This document shows, piece after piece, positions 1 to 6,916 of a stretch of DNA of 6,916 nt. The position numbers were made by a program, and so were the translations under genes. The stretch is from an uncultured Thermoanaerobacterales bacterium (lineage in GTDB: Bacteria; Bacillota; Clostridia; Christensenellales; UBA1242), in NCBI GenBank assembly GCA_900557695.1, contig USTP01000053.1, positions 1 through 6,916 on the forward strand. Direction: 5' to 3'. How positions within the stretch are numbered: the stretch's first letter is position 1; each line of letters opens with the position of its first letter. A model generated the notes under the pieces. It saw nothing but the letters and a program-made list of their open reading frames with translations. It was not told the origin of the DNA and searched no databases.

Positions 1-45
1 GATGACGTCGAGTCTCGTGGGCTCGGAGATGTGTATAAGAGACAG
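1..45 (+). other. Nextera/Tn5 sequencing adapter (artefact)
   Basis: This is library adapter, not genome. Bases 27-45 are the 19-bp Tn5 mosaic end (AGATGTGTATAAGAGACAG). Bases 12-26 are the Nextera i7-side primer tail (GTCTCGTGGGCTCGG). Bases 4-11 (GACGTCGA) sit where the i7 index goes, and bases 1-3 match the end of the P7 oligo. The reverse complement of the whole block occurs at the other end of the window. Genomic sequence starts at 46. Confidence 0.98.
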
Positions 46-98
46 TTGTTATACTAACTATACAAAAATTATGTGTTATAAATTTAAGGACGGGCAAA

Positions 99-461
99 AT
101 GAATAACAAAAATAACAACTTGGTTTCACAAAATGAAAAGAAAGGTAATTGTAATTTTGTTGAAAAAGTAATGAACTGCTTGAATGGCGACCAAAAGGTT
201 GAGTTAGCAGATAAGTTTTTAACAAATGAAATCGTTGCTGTTTTTAAAGACGATGAGTTAAAAAGCAGTATTGATGCTTTTTTTGTGAACAATTTAAATA
301 TTAGTGAAACAAGTCGTAATTCATTTATGCATAGAAATACGCTTCTTTACCGCATTGACAAAATTTATAAATCAACAGGCTTAAATATTAGAAACTTTGA
401 TGATGCAGTAACTTTGCTTTTGCTAGAAGCCGTTTACGAAAAAACTAAGAATTTAAGGTAA
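99..461 (+). CDS. Small stand-alone PucR/CdaR-type helix-turn-helix protein (HTH_30)
   Basis: A predicted DNA-binding protein of 120 aa. Residues 1-18 are Asn/Lys-rich and probably disordered, residues 20-50 look helical, and about 53-113 match the C-terminal helix-turn-helix of PucR/CdaR-family regulators. The hallmark is HRNTLLYRI at 78-86 followed by STGLNIRNFDDAV at 92-104, which fits the family pattern HrNTlxYRlxxixxxTGxd. Family members usually have 400-500 residues, with sensory domains before this HTH. Here nothing resembling a sensory domain is present, so the ligand or signal is unknown. The ATG at 99 has a good Shine-Dalgarno (AAGGA, 86-90) 8 nt upstream, so the short form looks like a real start rather than a remnant. 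Only 53 nt of genomic sequence precede it, so a separate upstream gene cannot be excluded. It ends 13 nt before nth and is probably co-transcribed with it. The domain call is fairly secure; the target genes are unknown. Confidence 0.8.
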   Translation: MNNKNNNLVSQNEKKGNCNFVEKVMNCLNGDQKVELADKFLTNEIVAVFKDDELKSSIDAFFVNNLNISETSRNSFMHRNTLLYRIDKIYKSTGLNIRNFDDAVTLLLLEAVYEKTKNLR

Positions 462-474
462 TTAAAGTTATACT

Positions 475-2395
<1,921 letters not shown>

Positions 2396-2453
2396 ATAAA
2401 AAACGCAAAAATGCATATACAAATATTAAAAAACGATTAAAATTTGGTAAAAT

Positions 2454-2458
2454 GGGAG
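2454..2458 (+). promoter_or_regulatory. Ribosome-binding site that fixes the yhbY start
   Basis: GGGAG lies 6 nt before the ATG at 2465. An in-frame TTG at 2444 would add seven residues and place this strong Shine-Dalgarno inside the coding region, so the ATG is preferred. Confidence 0.8.
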
Positions 2459-2464
2459 AAAATT

Positions 2465-2755
2465 ATGGATTCAAAAACAAGGGCACTGCTTAGGGGGAAG
2501 GCAAACAAGCTAGAGCCAAGTGTTATAATAGGCATTGGCGGAATTACGGAAAATGTTATAAATCAAATTTCTATAAATCTAGATGCTCATGAGCTTGTTA
2601 AGGTGTCTGTTTTAGGAAATGATTTAGATTGTAAGAAAATTTTAAATGAGCTGGCTAGTAAGCTTAATGCCGAGCCAATTTGTGCTATTGGTAAAAAATT
2701 AGTGCTATACAGATACTCGTTTAAGAAAAAAGTAAAACATATTTTGGAGAACTAA
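2465..2755 (+). CDS. yhbY: YhbY-family (CRM domain) ribosome-associated RNA-binding protein
   Basis: A single-domain CRM (CRS1-YhbY) protein of 96 aa; bacterial members associate with pre-50S ribosomal particles. The whole length fits the family: the basic opening SKTRALLRGKANKLEPSVII (3-22), the GxxG loop at 23-26, then ITENVINQISINLDAHELVKV and the C-terminal strand IGKKLVLYRYS. The GxxG loop reads GIGG, whereas family members usually have GKGG, so a basic residue in the presumed RNA-contact loop is replaced by isoleucine. The tail after LYRYS is lysine-rich (FKKKVKHILEN). It lies 69 nt downstream of obg, the usual partner in Bacillota, and ends 1 nt before the ASCH gene. B. subtilis calls its orthologue YqeI. 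Family assignment is secure; the effect of the loop change is unknown. Confidence 0.95.
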   Translation: MDSKTRALLRGKANKLEPSVIIGIGGITENVINQISINLDAHELVKVSVLGNDLDCKKILNELASKLNAEPICAIGKKLVLYRYSFKKKVKHILEN

Positions 2756-2756
2756 T

Positions 2757-3095
2757 ATGCTTAATGAGTTAAGGTTAAACAAAAAGCCCTTTGAAAGCAT
2801 TAGAAACAAAACTAAAACTGTTGAAATGCGTTTGTATGATGAAAAGAGGCAAAGAATAAAACCTGGCGACACTATCTTATTTAAACTGCGTGATAATGAA
2901 AGTGAAACCATTAAGGTTTTGGTTAAAAACATTAAGGTGTTTAAAAATTTCGAAGAATTATATAAAAACTACGATAAATTTTCTCTTGGCTATAGAGAGG
3001 ATGAGGCAGCTAGTTTTAAAGATATGGAAGAATATTATTCTACTTACGAACAAAAGAAATACGGCGTGGTTGCAATAGAGATTGAAGTTTTGTAA
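2757..3095 (+). CDS. ASCH-domain (PUA-like) protein, probable RNA binder or nucleoside hydrolase
   Basis: A 112-aa protein built of one ASCH domain, a beta-barrel fold related to PUA RNA-binding domains. The signature is F12-x2-I15 followed by KTVEMRLYDEKRQRIKPGD (20-38) and then TILF, which fits the ASCH pattern of a Lys/Glu/Arg-containing strand and a conserved GD turn. The C-terminal part (EQKKYGVVAIEIEVL, 98-112) forms the closing strands. Only some ASCH proteins have a known activity; E. coli YqfB hydrolyses N4-acetylcytidine using a Lys and a Glu. K20 and E98 are possible equivalents here, but that is inference from position. The start is firm: GGAG at 2746-2749, inside the end of yhbY, is 7 nt from the ATG, and the gap to yhbY is 1 nt. 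The pairing with obg and yhbY suggests an RNA- or translation-related role, but the substrate is not known. The stop lies 5 nt before the pheST promoter. Confidence 0.85.
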   Translation: MLNELRLNKKPFESIRNKTKTVEMRLYDEKRQRIKPGDTILFKLRDNESETIKVLVKNIKVFKNFEELYKNYDKFSLGYREDEAASFKDMEEYYSTYEQKKYGVVAIEIEVL

Positions 3096-3100
3096 AATAC

Positions 3101-3128
3101 TTGACTTATTGCAAATTTGTTTTATAAT
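3101..3128 (+). promoter_or_regulatory. Sigma-A-type promoter of pheST
   Basis: The -35 box is TTGACT (3101-3106) and the -10 box is TATAAT (3123-3128), with a 16-nt spacer. Five of six -35 bases and all -10 bases match consensus. Transcription should start near 3135, just before the first paired bases of the T-box leader, which supports the call. The -35 box begins 5 nt after the ASCH stop codon. Confidence 0.85.
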
Positions 3129-3134
3129 AAATTT

Positions 3135-3405
3135 AGTTTAATTAAAAGCAATGACGGTGGCTTTAGTAGCTTATGTTAACTTTAAAGAGATTGCTTGTCC
3201 TGGGCTGAAAGCAGGCATAAAGCTCTAACATAATATTTTAGCGAATTTCACCACTCGAGCTGTCCACAGGAAATGGTGGAACGCTAATTTCGCGTTAGAA
3301 AATAAATGAGGCTTAAATTTTTTAAGTAAAGCTAGGGTGGTACCACGCAATACAAGGCGTCCTTAGTAAAAGCTAACAACTTTTGCTAGTGGGCGCTATT
3401 TTTTA
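3135..3405 (+). promoter_or_regulatory. T-box riboswitch sensing tRNA-Phe
   Basis: A leader RNA that reads the charging state of tRNA-Phe and controls transcription into pheST. Stem I base: 3147-3149 pairs with 3259-3261, a kink-turn follows (TGA 3152-3154 with GA 3257-3258), then 3157-3160 pairs with 3251-3254. The specifier loop has AGTA (3165-3168) on one side and GAA then the specifier TTC (3247-3249), followed by A, on the other. TTC is a Phe codon, and the frame one base earlier, TTT, is also Phe. Mid stem: 3171-3178 pairs perfectly with 3226-3233. Distal motifs are AGAGA (3186-3190) and GGCTGAAA (3203-3210), matching the GGNUGNRA apical consensus. A hairpin pairs 3263-3267 with 3276-3280, another 3280-3284 with 3292-3296, and Stem III pairs 3312-3317 with 3321-3326. 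The T-box core AGGGTGGTACCACGC is at 3334-3348. Its UGGU (3338-3341) complements the ACCA end expected of tRNA-Phe. Antiterminator: 3332-3337 pairs with 3361-3366, and 3345-3348 with 3357-3360, leaving the classic 7-nt bulge. The start given is the inferred transcription start. Confidence 0.97.
3357..3405 (+). terminator. Intrinsic terminator of the T-box leader
   Basis: GCGTCC (3357-3362) pairs with GGGCGC (3391-3396, one G-U), and AGTAAAAG (3365-3372) pairs with CTTTTGCT (3380-3387, one G-U). A T-rich run follows at 3399-3404. The 5' arm (3357-3366) is the same segment that forms the 3' side of the antiterminator, so the two structures exclude each other. This is the off-state when tRNA-Phe is charged. 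Confidence 0.92.
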
Positions 3406-3420
3406 TATAAGGAGAAAAAT

Positions 3421-4452
3421 ATGAAAGAGAAAATTCAAAGCATATTAAATGATTTCGAGAGTAAAAAAGCCAAGGCTTCAACCAAGGAGGAAATAGAAGC
3501 TTTAAGGCTTGAATTTATTGGGAAGAAGGGCTATGTGTCGGCGCTTATGGCAGACTTTAGAAATGTTGCTTTTGAAGATAAGCGAGAAATTGGTATGCTT
3601 ATTAACAATCTTAAGCAAAAGGTTGAAGAGGGTATAGCTCTTTTAATAGAAAAAGAAAAAGAAGAAAATATTAAAAGGCAACTTGAAAGTGACAAACGAA
3701 TAGACTATACTTTGCCAGTAAAAACAGGGGCTGGGGCGTTAAGCCCAAGAACAATACTTCAAAAGCAAATTGTAGACCTTTTTGTTAGCATGGGCTTTAT
3801 TATTGAAGATGGAAACGAGATTGAAACCGAGTATAACAACTTTGATTCTGTTAACGTTCCAGCAAGCCACCCTGCGCGTGATATGCAAGATACTTTTTGG
3901 CTAGACAATGGCGAGGTTTTAAAAACTCAAACTTCTGCTGCCCAAAACAGAATTTTAAAAACCCATGGTCCTAAATGTAGGGTTTTGTTTCCAGGCAGAT
4001 GTTTTAGAAATGAGGCGCTTGATGCAACCCATGAAAATACCTTCTTTCAAATTGAGGGGGTTGTGGTTGACGAAAATGTTAGCGTTGCAAACCTTATATA
4101 TTTCATGAAAGAAATGCTCAAGGGCGTGTTTAAAAAAGATGTTAATGTTAGGCTTCGTCCTGGATTTTTCCCTTTCACAGAACCATCTTTTGAACTTGAT
4201 GCAACTTGTCCGCTTTGTGCTGGAAAAGGCTGTTCGGCTTGCTCGCACACAGGTTGGATGGAACTTTGCCCTTGCGGTATGATTCATCCAAACGTTTTAA
4301 AAGAGGCGGGCATAGACCCTAAAAAATACAATGGTTTTGCTTTTGGGCTTGGCTTTGATAGGCTTGTTATGATAAAAACTGGTCTTGAAGACATTAGATA
4401 TTTAAACAGCGGAAATCTGAAACTACTTTCTCAGTATGGAACTAAAATTTAA
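3421..4452 (+). CDS. pheS: Phenylalanyl-tRNA synthetase alpha subunit
   Basis: The catalytic subunit of the (alpha-beta)2 class IIc synthetase that charges tRNA-Phe in the cytoplasm. It has 343 aa, the usual bacterial length. Residues 1-85 form the N-terminal helical arm that contacts tRNA. The catalytic domain follows: HPARDMQDTFW (150-160), a motif 2 region at 186-213 and motif 3 GFAFGLGFDRL (305-315, R314). Aligned to Thermus PheS from memory with a constant offset of 8, the substrate-site residues S172, Q175, R196, E198, H204, Q210, E212, F250 and F252 are conserved, but Thermus H178 is Q170 here. The four-cysteine cluster C263-x2-C266-x4-C271-x2-C274 is a feature I also recall in B. subtilis PheS. 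The segment after it reads LCPCGM rather than the common ILGAGM or ILGCGM. The ATG has a strong Shine-Dalgarno (AGGAG, 3410-3414, 6 nt away). Expression is controlled by the T-box leader. pheT follows after 19 nt. Confidence 0.98.
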   Translation: MKEKIQSILNDFESKKAKASTKEEIEALRLEFIGKKGYVSALMADFRNVAFEDKREIGMLINNLKQKVEEGIALLIEKEKEENIKRQLESDKRIDYTLPVKTGAGALSPRTILQKQIVDLFVSMGFIIEDGNEIETEYNNFDSVNVPASHPARDMQDTFWLDNGEVLKTQTSAAQNRILKTHGPKCRVLFPGRCFRNEALDATHENTFFQIEGVVVDENVSVANLIYFMKEMLKGVFKKDVNVRLRPGFFPFTEPSFELDATCPLCAGKGCSACSHTGWMELCPCGMIHPNVLKEAGIDPKKYNGFAFGLGFDRLVMIKTGLEDIRYLNSGNLKLLSQYGTKI

Positions 4453-4471
4453 AGGATAAAGGTGAAAACAT

Positions 4472-6844
4472 ATGAAAATATCAATAAATTGGATTAAAGA
4501 GTTTGTGAACTTAGATGGTATTGAGCCAGATGAACTTGTTAAGCGTTTTAACCTTTCTACTGCAGAAATAGAGGGAGTTGAGTATAAGGGGAAAGACACA
4601 TATGGCGTTGTTTTTGGAAAGGTTCTAGAGGTTAAAAACCATCCCGAATCTAAGAAGTTGCATATATTAACAGTTGATGTTAAGGATAAGAAACTTCAGA
4701 TAGTTTGTGGTGCTCCAAATGTTAGAGAAGGAATGGTTACTTGCGTTGCCACAGTGGGTGGTTGCGTTTGTGGGCACAAAATAGGTAGTGCTAAACTTGC
4801 TGGAGTTGAAAGCAATGGTATGTGTTGTAGTGCTTTTGAACTTGGTATTGGGGCAGATGATGAGGGCATTATGGACATTACTGAAAATGTTCCTATTGGC
4901 GTAGATATAAAACAAGTTTTGCCTATTGATGATGTTGTGTTTGAAATTGATAATAAAACCCTTACAAACAGGCCAGACCTTTGGGGGCATTATGGTTTAG
5001 CTCGTGAGTTTTCCGCCATCTTTAATAGAAAATTAAAAGACCTTAAGGTTATAGATTTAAGCAAATTTGACGGTTTAAAGAAACTTCACATTAAAAACAA
5101 TTCAAAAAATTGCTATAGATATGGTGGAATTTCTGTAGACAATGTTACTGTTAAGAAAAGCCCTCTTGCTATGGCAATTAGGCTTTATTATACAGGAATG
5201 AGAGATATTAACCTGCTTGCAGACATAACAAACTATGTGATGCTAGAGATAGGTCAACCAATGCATGCTTTTGACCATGATGTTGTTAAGGGTATTGAAA
5301 TTGTTGAAGCTAAAAAGGGAGATAAACTTTTAACTTTAGAGGGAGAAGAGCATGAAATTATAGAAGGAGCCGTTGTTATCGCTGATGACAAGAAGGTTCC
5401 AGTTGCTATTGCTGGAATTAAGGGAGGTCTAAAGGCGTCTATATCTGATAACACTACTAATGTGCTATTTGAAAGTGCAACTTTTGATGCCGTAAGCGTT
5501 AGAAAAACTAGCAGGGCGATAGGGCTTGTTACTGATGCTAGCCAAAGGTATGAAAAGTCGCTAGACCCTGAAATGGTTCCAGTTGCGCTAGGAAGAATTT
5601 TGGAAATTTTGCGAAAAATTGATAAAAATATAGTTGTTACTAGTTCCTTTACTGATGTTTACACTAAAAAGTATGAAAAACCTATTATTAAAATCAACGA
5701 AGGGTTTGTTTCTAATCGTATAGGAGAAAAAGTATCAACCAAGCAAATTGTTAAGATTTTAAACTCTCTTGGCTTTGAAACAAGATTAGATGGCGATGAT
5801 ATTTATGCTAGTGTTCCTTCATATAGAGCGACTAAAGATGTTTCTATGAATGAAGACCTTGTAGAAGAAATAGCAAGGATGTATGGATACGACAATATTA
5901 TGCCAAAACCACTCGCTTTTGAGCCAGTTCCAACAACGCTAAACAAAGCAGTTAAAGAGGAATATGAGGTTAAGAAACTTCTTGCAAGCAAATATAATGG
6001 CGTTGAAGTTCATTCTTACATTTGGAATTATCAAGATTTTAATGAGGCACATTTTATAGACAGCAAATCTGTGGTTAGACTTCAAGATAGCACAAACGCA
6101 GGGCAAAGCGGCATTAGAAGCGAGCTTCTGCCAACAATGCTAAAAGTTGTTTATGAAAACAGAAATCATCAAAGTGATATTAGAGTGTTTGAAGTTGGAA
6201 GAGTTGCAGAAAGCTTAAGCGAAGAAAACCTTGTTAATGAAGAGAAAAGGCTTGCAGTGGTTTTTGCTAGCCAAACTAAAAGTGACGAAAGCTTGTTTGA
6301 AGAACTTAAACAATTTATTTTCGACTATGCAAAGAACAACCTGGCAATAGATATAGTTTTAAAACCAGGAGAAATTCGTTCGTTTATGCATCCATACAAC
6401 ACCTTTAGGGTTACGAGCAGAGAGGGCGACTATGGTTATATAGGTGTGCTTCATCCAAAGGTTAAAAATTCTATAGACAAAAGACTTAATATTGTTTGCA
6501 TGGAAGTAAACTTTGGACTGCTTTCCTCAAAAGAGGGTTACTTTAAAAAGGCAAAAGTTCCGTTTAAATACCAGTCGGTAAATCTAGACATTAGCGTTTT
6601 GGTCCCAAAAACCATGTTGTATGGCGAACTTGAACAAATTTTAAATAAATACAAAAGTAAAATCTCAAGTGGCTACTCACTAAAGGAAATTTATGAGAAT
6701 GACAGTCTTGGGGAGAACAAGAGCGTTACTATAACATACGAACTTTGCGGAAGAGATCACACTTTAGATGGAACTGAAATTGACGAGTTTTTAAACAATT
6801 TAATTTTACATCTAAACAAAAATAAACTGTCTATTAAAAAATAG
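4472..6844 (+). CDS. pheT: Phenylalanyl-tRNA synthetase beta subunit
   Basis: The partner subunit of PheS; it binds tRNA and removes tyrosine mis-attached to tRNA-Phe. The 790 aa are full family length. Domains: an EMAP-type OB-fold tRNA-binding region at about 40-150 (VVFGKVLEVKNHPESKKLHI), the B3/B4 editing domain at about 205-380, B5 at about 404-473 ending in DLVEEIARMYGYDNI, a catalytic-like core at about 480-690, and the C-terminal FDX-ACB anticodon-binding domain at about 699-790. Editing-site residues known from E. coli fall at identical positions: H265, G318, E334, T354 and A356. Proofreading is therefore expected to work. Residue 317, before G318, is Lys where Met is common (IAGIKGG). 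The ATG follows AAAGGTG (4458-4464) by 7 nt and lies 19 nt after pheS, so the two genes share the T-box control. Only 25 genomic bases follow the TAG stop, and no terminator is visible in them. Confidence 0.98.
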   Translation: MKISINWIKEFVNLDGIEPDELVKRFNLSTAEIEGVEYKGKDTYGVVFGKVLEVKNHPESKKLHILTVDVKDKKLQIVCGAPNVREGMVTCVATVGGCVCGHKIGSAKLAGVESNGMCCSAFELGIGADDEGIMDITENVPIGVDIKQVLPIDDVVFEIDNKTLTNRPDLWGHYGLAREFSAIFNRKLKDLKVIDLSKFDGLKKLHIKNNSKNCYRYGGISVDNVTVKKSPLAMAIRLYYTGMRDINLLADITNYVMLEIGQPMHAFDHDVVKGIEIVEAKKGDKLLTLEGEEHEIIEGAVVIADDKKVPVAIAGIKGGLKASISDNTTNVLFESATFDAVSVRKTSRAIGLVTDASQRYEKSLDPEMVPVALGRILEILRKIDKNIVVTSSFTDVYTKKYEKPIIKINEGFVSNRIGEKVSTKQIVKILNSLGFETRLDGDDIYASVPSYRATKDVSMNEDLVEEIARMYGYDNIMPKPLAFEPVPTTLNKAVKEEYEVKKLLASKYNGVEVHSYIWNYQDFNEAHFIDSKSVVRLQDSTNAGQSGIRSELLPTMLKVVYENRNHQSDIRVFEVGRVAESLSEENLVNEEKRLAVVFASQTKSDESLFEELKQFIFDYAKNNLAIDIVLKPGEIRSFMHPYNTFRVTSREGDYGYIGVLHPKVKNSIDKRLNIVCMEVNFGLLSSKEGYFKKAKVPFKYQSVNLDISVLVPKTMLYGELEQILNKYKSKISSGYSLKEIYENDSLGENKSVTITYELCGRDHTLDGTEIDEFLNNLILHLNKNKLSIKK

Positions 6845-6869
6845 ATAAAAAATGTAACCCTAGAGAAAT

Positions 6870-6916
6870 CTGTCTCTTATACACATCTCCGAGCCCACGA
6901 GACTCGACGTCATCTC
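6870..6916 (-). other. Nextera/Tn5 sequencing adapter (artefact)
   Basis: This is the reverse complement of the left-end adapter. Bases 6870-6888 are the inverted 19-bp Tn5 mosaic end, 6889-6903 the i7-side primer tail, 6904-6911 the index read TCGACGTC, and 6912-6916 the start of the P7 oligo. Genomic sequence ends at 6869. The 25 bases between the pheT stop and the adapter hold nothing recognisable. Confidence 0.98.

Noticed and set aside
46..98. Possible promoter ahead of the HTH gene (TTGTTA at 46-51, AT-rich TATA-like stretches up to 83).
   Set aside because: No pair of boxes with 16-18 nt spacing is convincing, and AT-rich DNA produces such matches by chance. The true upstream context is cut off by the adapter.
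2397..2435. 9-bp direct repeat TAAAAAACG at 2397-2405 and 2427-2435 in the obg-yhbY gap, a possible operator.
   Set aside because: It is mostly an A-run in an AT-rich spacer, with no inverted symmetry, nearby promoter or further copies; chance is an adequate explanation.
2444..2464. In-frame TTG start for yhbY at 2444.
   Set aside because: It would place the GGGAG ribosome-binding site inside the gene and add seven residues with no family counterpart; the ATG at 2465 fits better.
2396..2464. Terminator or internal promoter between obg and yhbY.
   Set aside because: No GC-containing hairpin followed by a T-run and no -35/-10 pair can be seen in the 69-nt gap.
3955..4287. Long reading frames on the - strand inside pheS (also inside obg and pheT).
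   Set aside because: They are antisense shadows of strongly conserved genes, with no recognisable domains and no ribosome-binding sites that I could see.

Overview
The window looks like one short assembled contig from a low-GC member of the Bacillota, probably a Clostridia-type bacterium. This rests on AT-rich codon use, Bacillota-style protein sequences, a T-box riboswitch ahead of pheST, and the standard genetic code (TGA ends nth, Trp is TGG). No marker here fixes the genus. The first 45 and last 47 bases are not genomic. They are Illumina Nextera (Tn5) adapter with the same index at both ends, so biological sequence runs only from 46 to 6869.

The left block (99-3095) holds five tightly packed genes, all on the + strand: a small stand-alone PucR/CdaR-type helix-turn-helix protein, endonuclease III (nth), the ribosome-assembly GTPase Obg (obg), the small ribosome-associated RNA-binding protein YhbY, and an ASCH-domain (PUA-like) protein. 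Gaps are 13, 10, 69 and 1 nt, and several Shine-Dalgarno sites lie in the end of the preceding gene, so co-transcription is likely. No convincing promoter for the block is visible, and it may begin upstream of the contig. No terminator is seen after the ASCH gene.

The right block (3101-6844) is a complete phenylalanyl-tRNA synthetase operon. It has a sigma-A-type promoter, a leader of about 285 nt that folds as a textbook T-box riboswitch with a Phe specifier (UUC), a mutually exclusive antiterminator and intrinsic terminator, and then pheS (343 aa) and pheT (790 aa). When uncharged tRNA-Phe accumulates it should pair with the specifier and with the UGGU bulge, stabilise the antiterminator and let transcription reach pheST.

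The gene content is essentially housekeeping, and I see no new defence, mobile or biosynthetic system. The points that merit a second look are modest: adapter contamination that mimics a terminal inverted repeat, a PheS that differs from the usual bacterial consensus at an active-site position (His to Gln), changed residues in the YhbY GxxG loop and beside the PheT editing site, a one-domain HTH_30 protein, and an ASCH gene placed directly between yhbY and the pheST control region.
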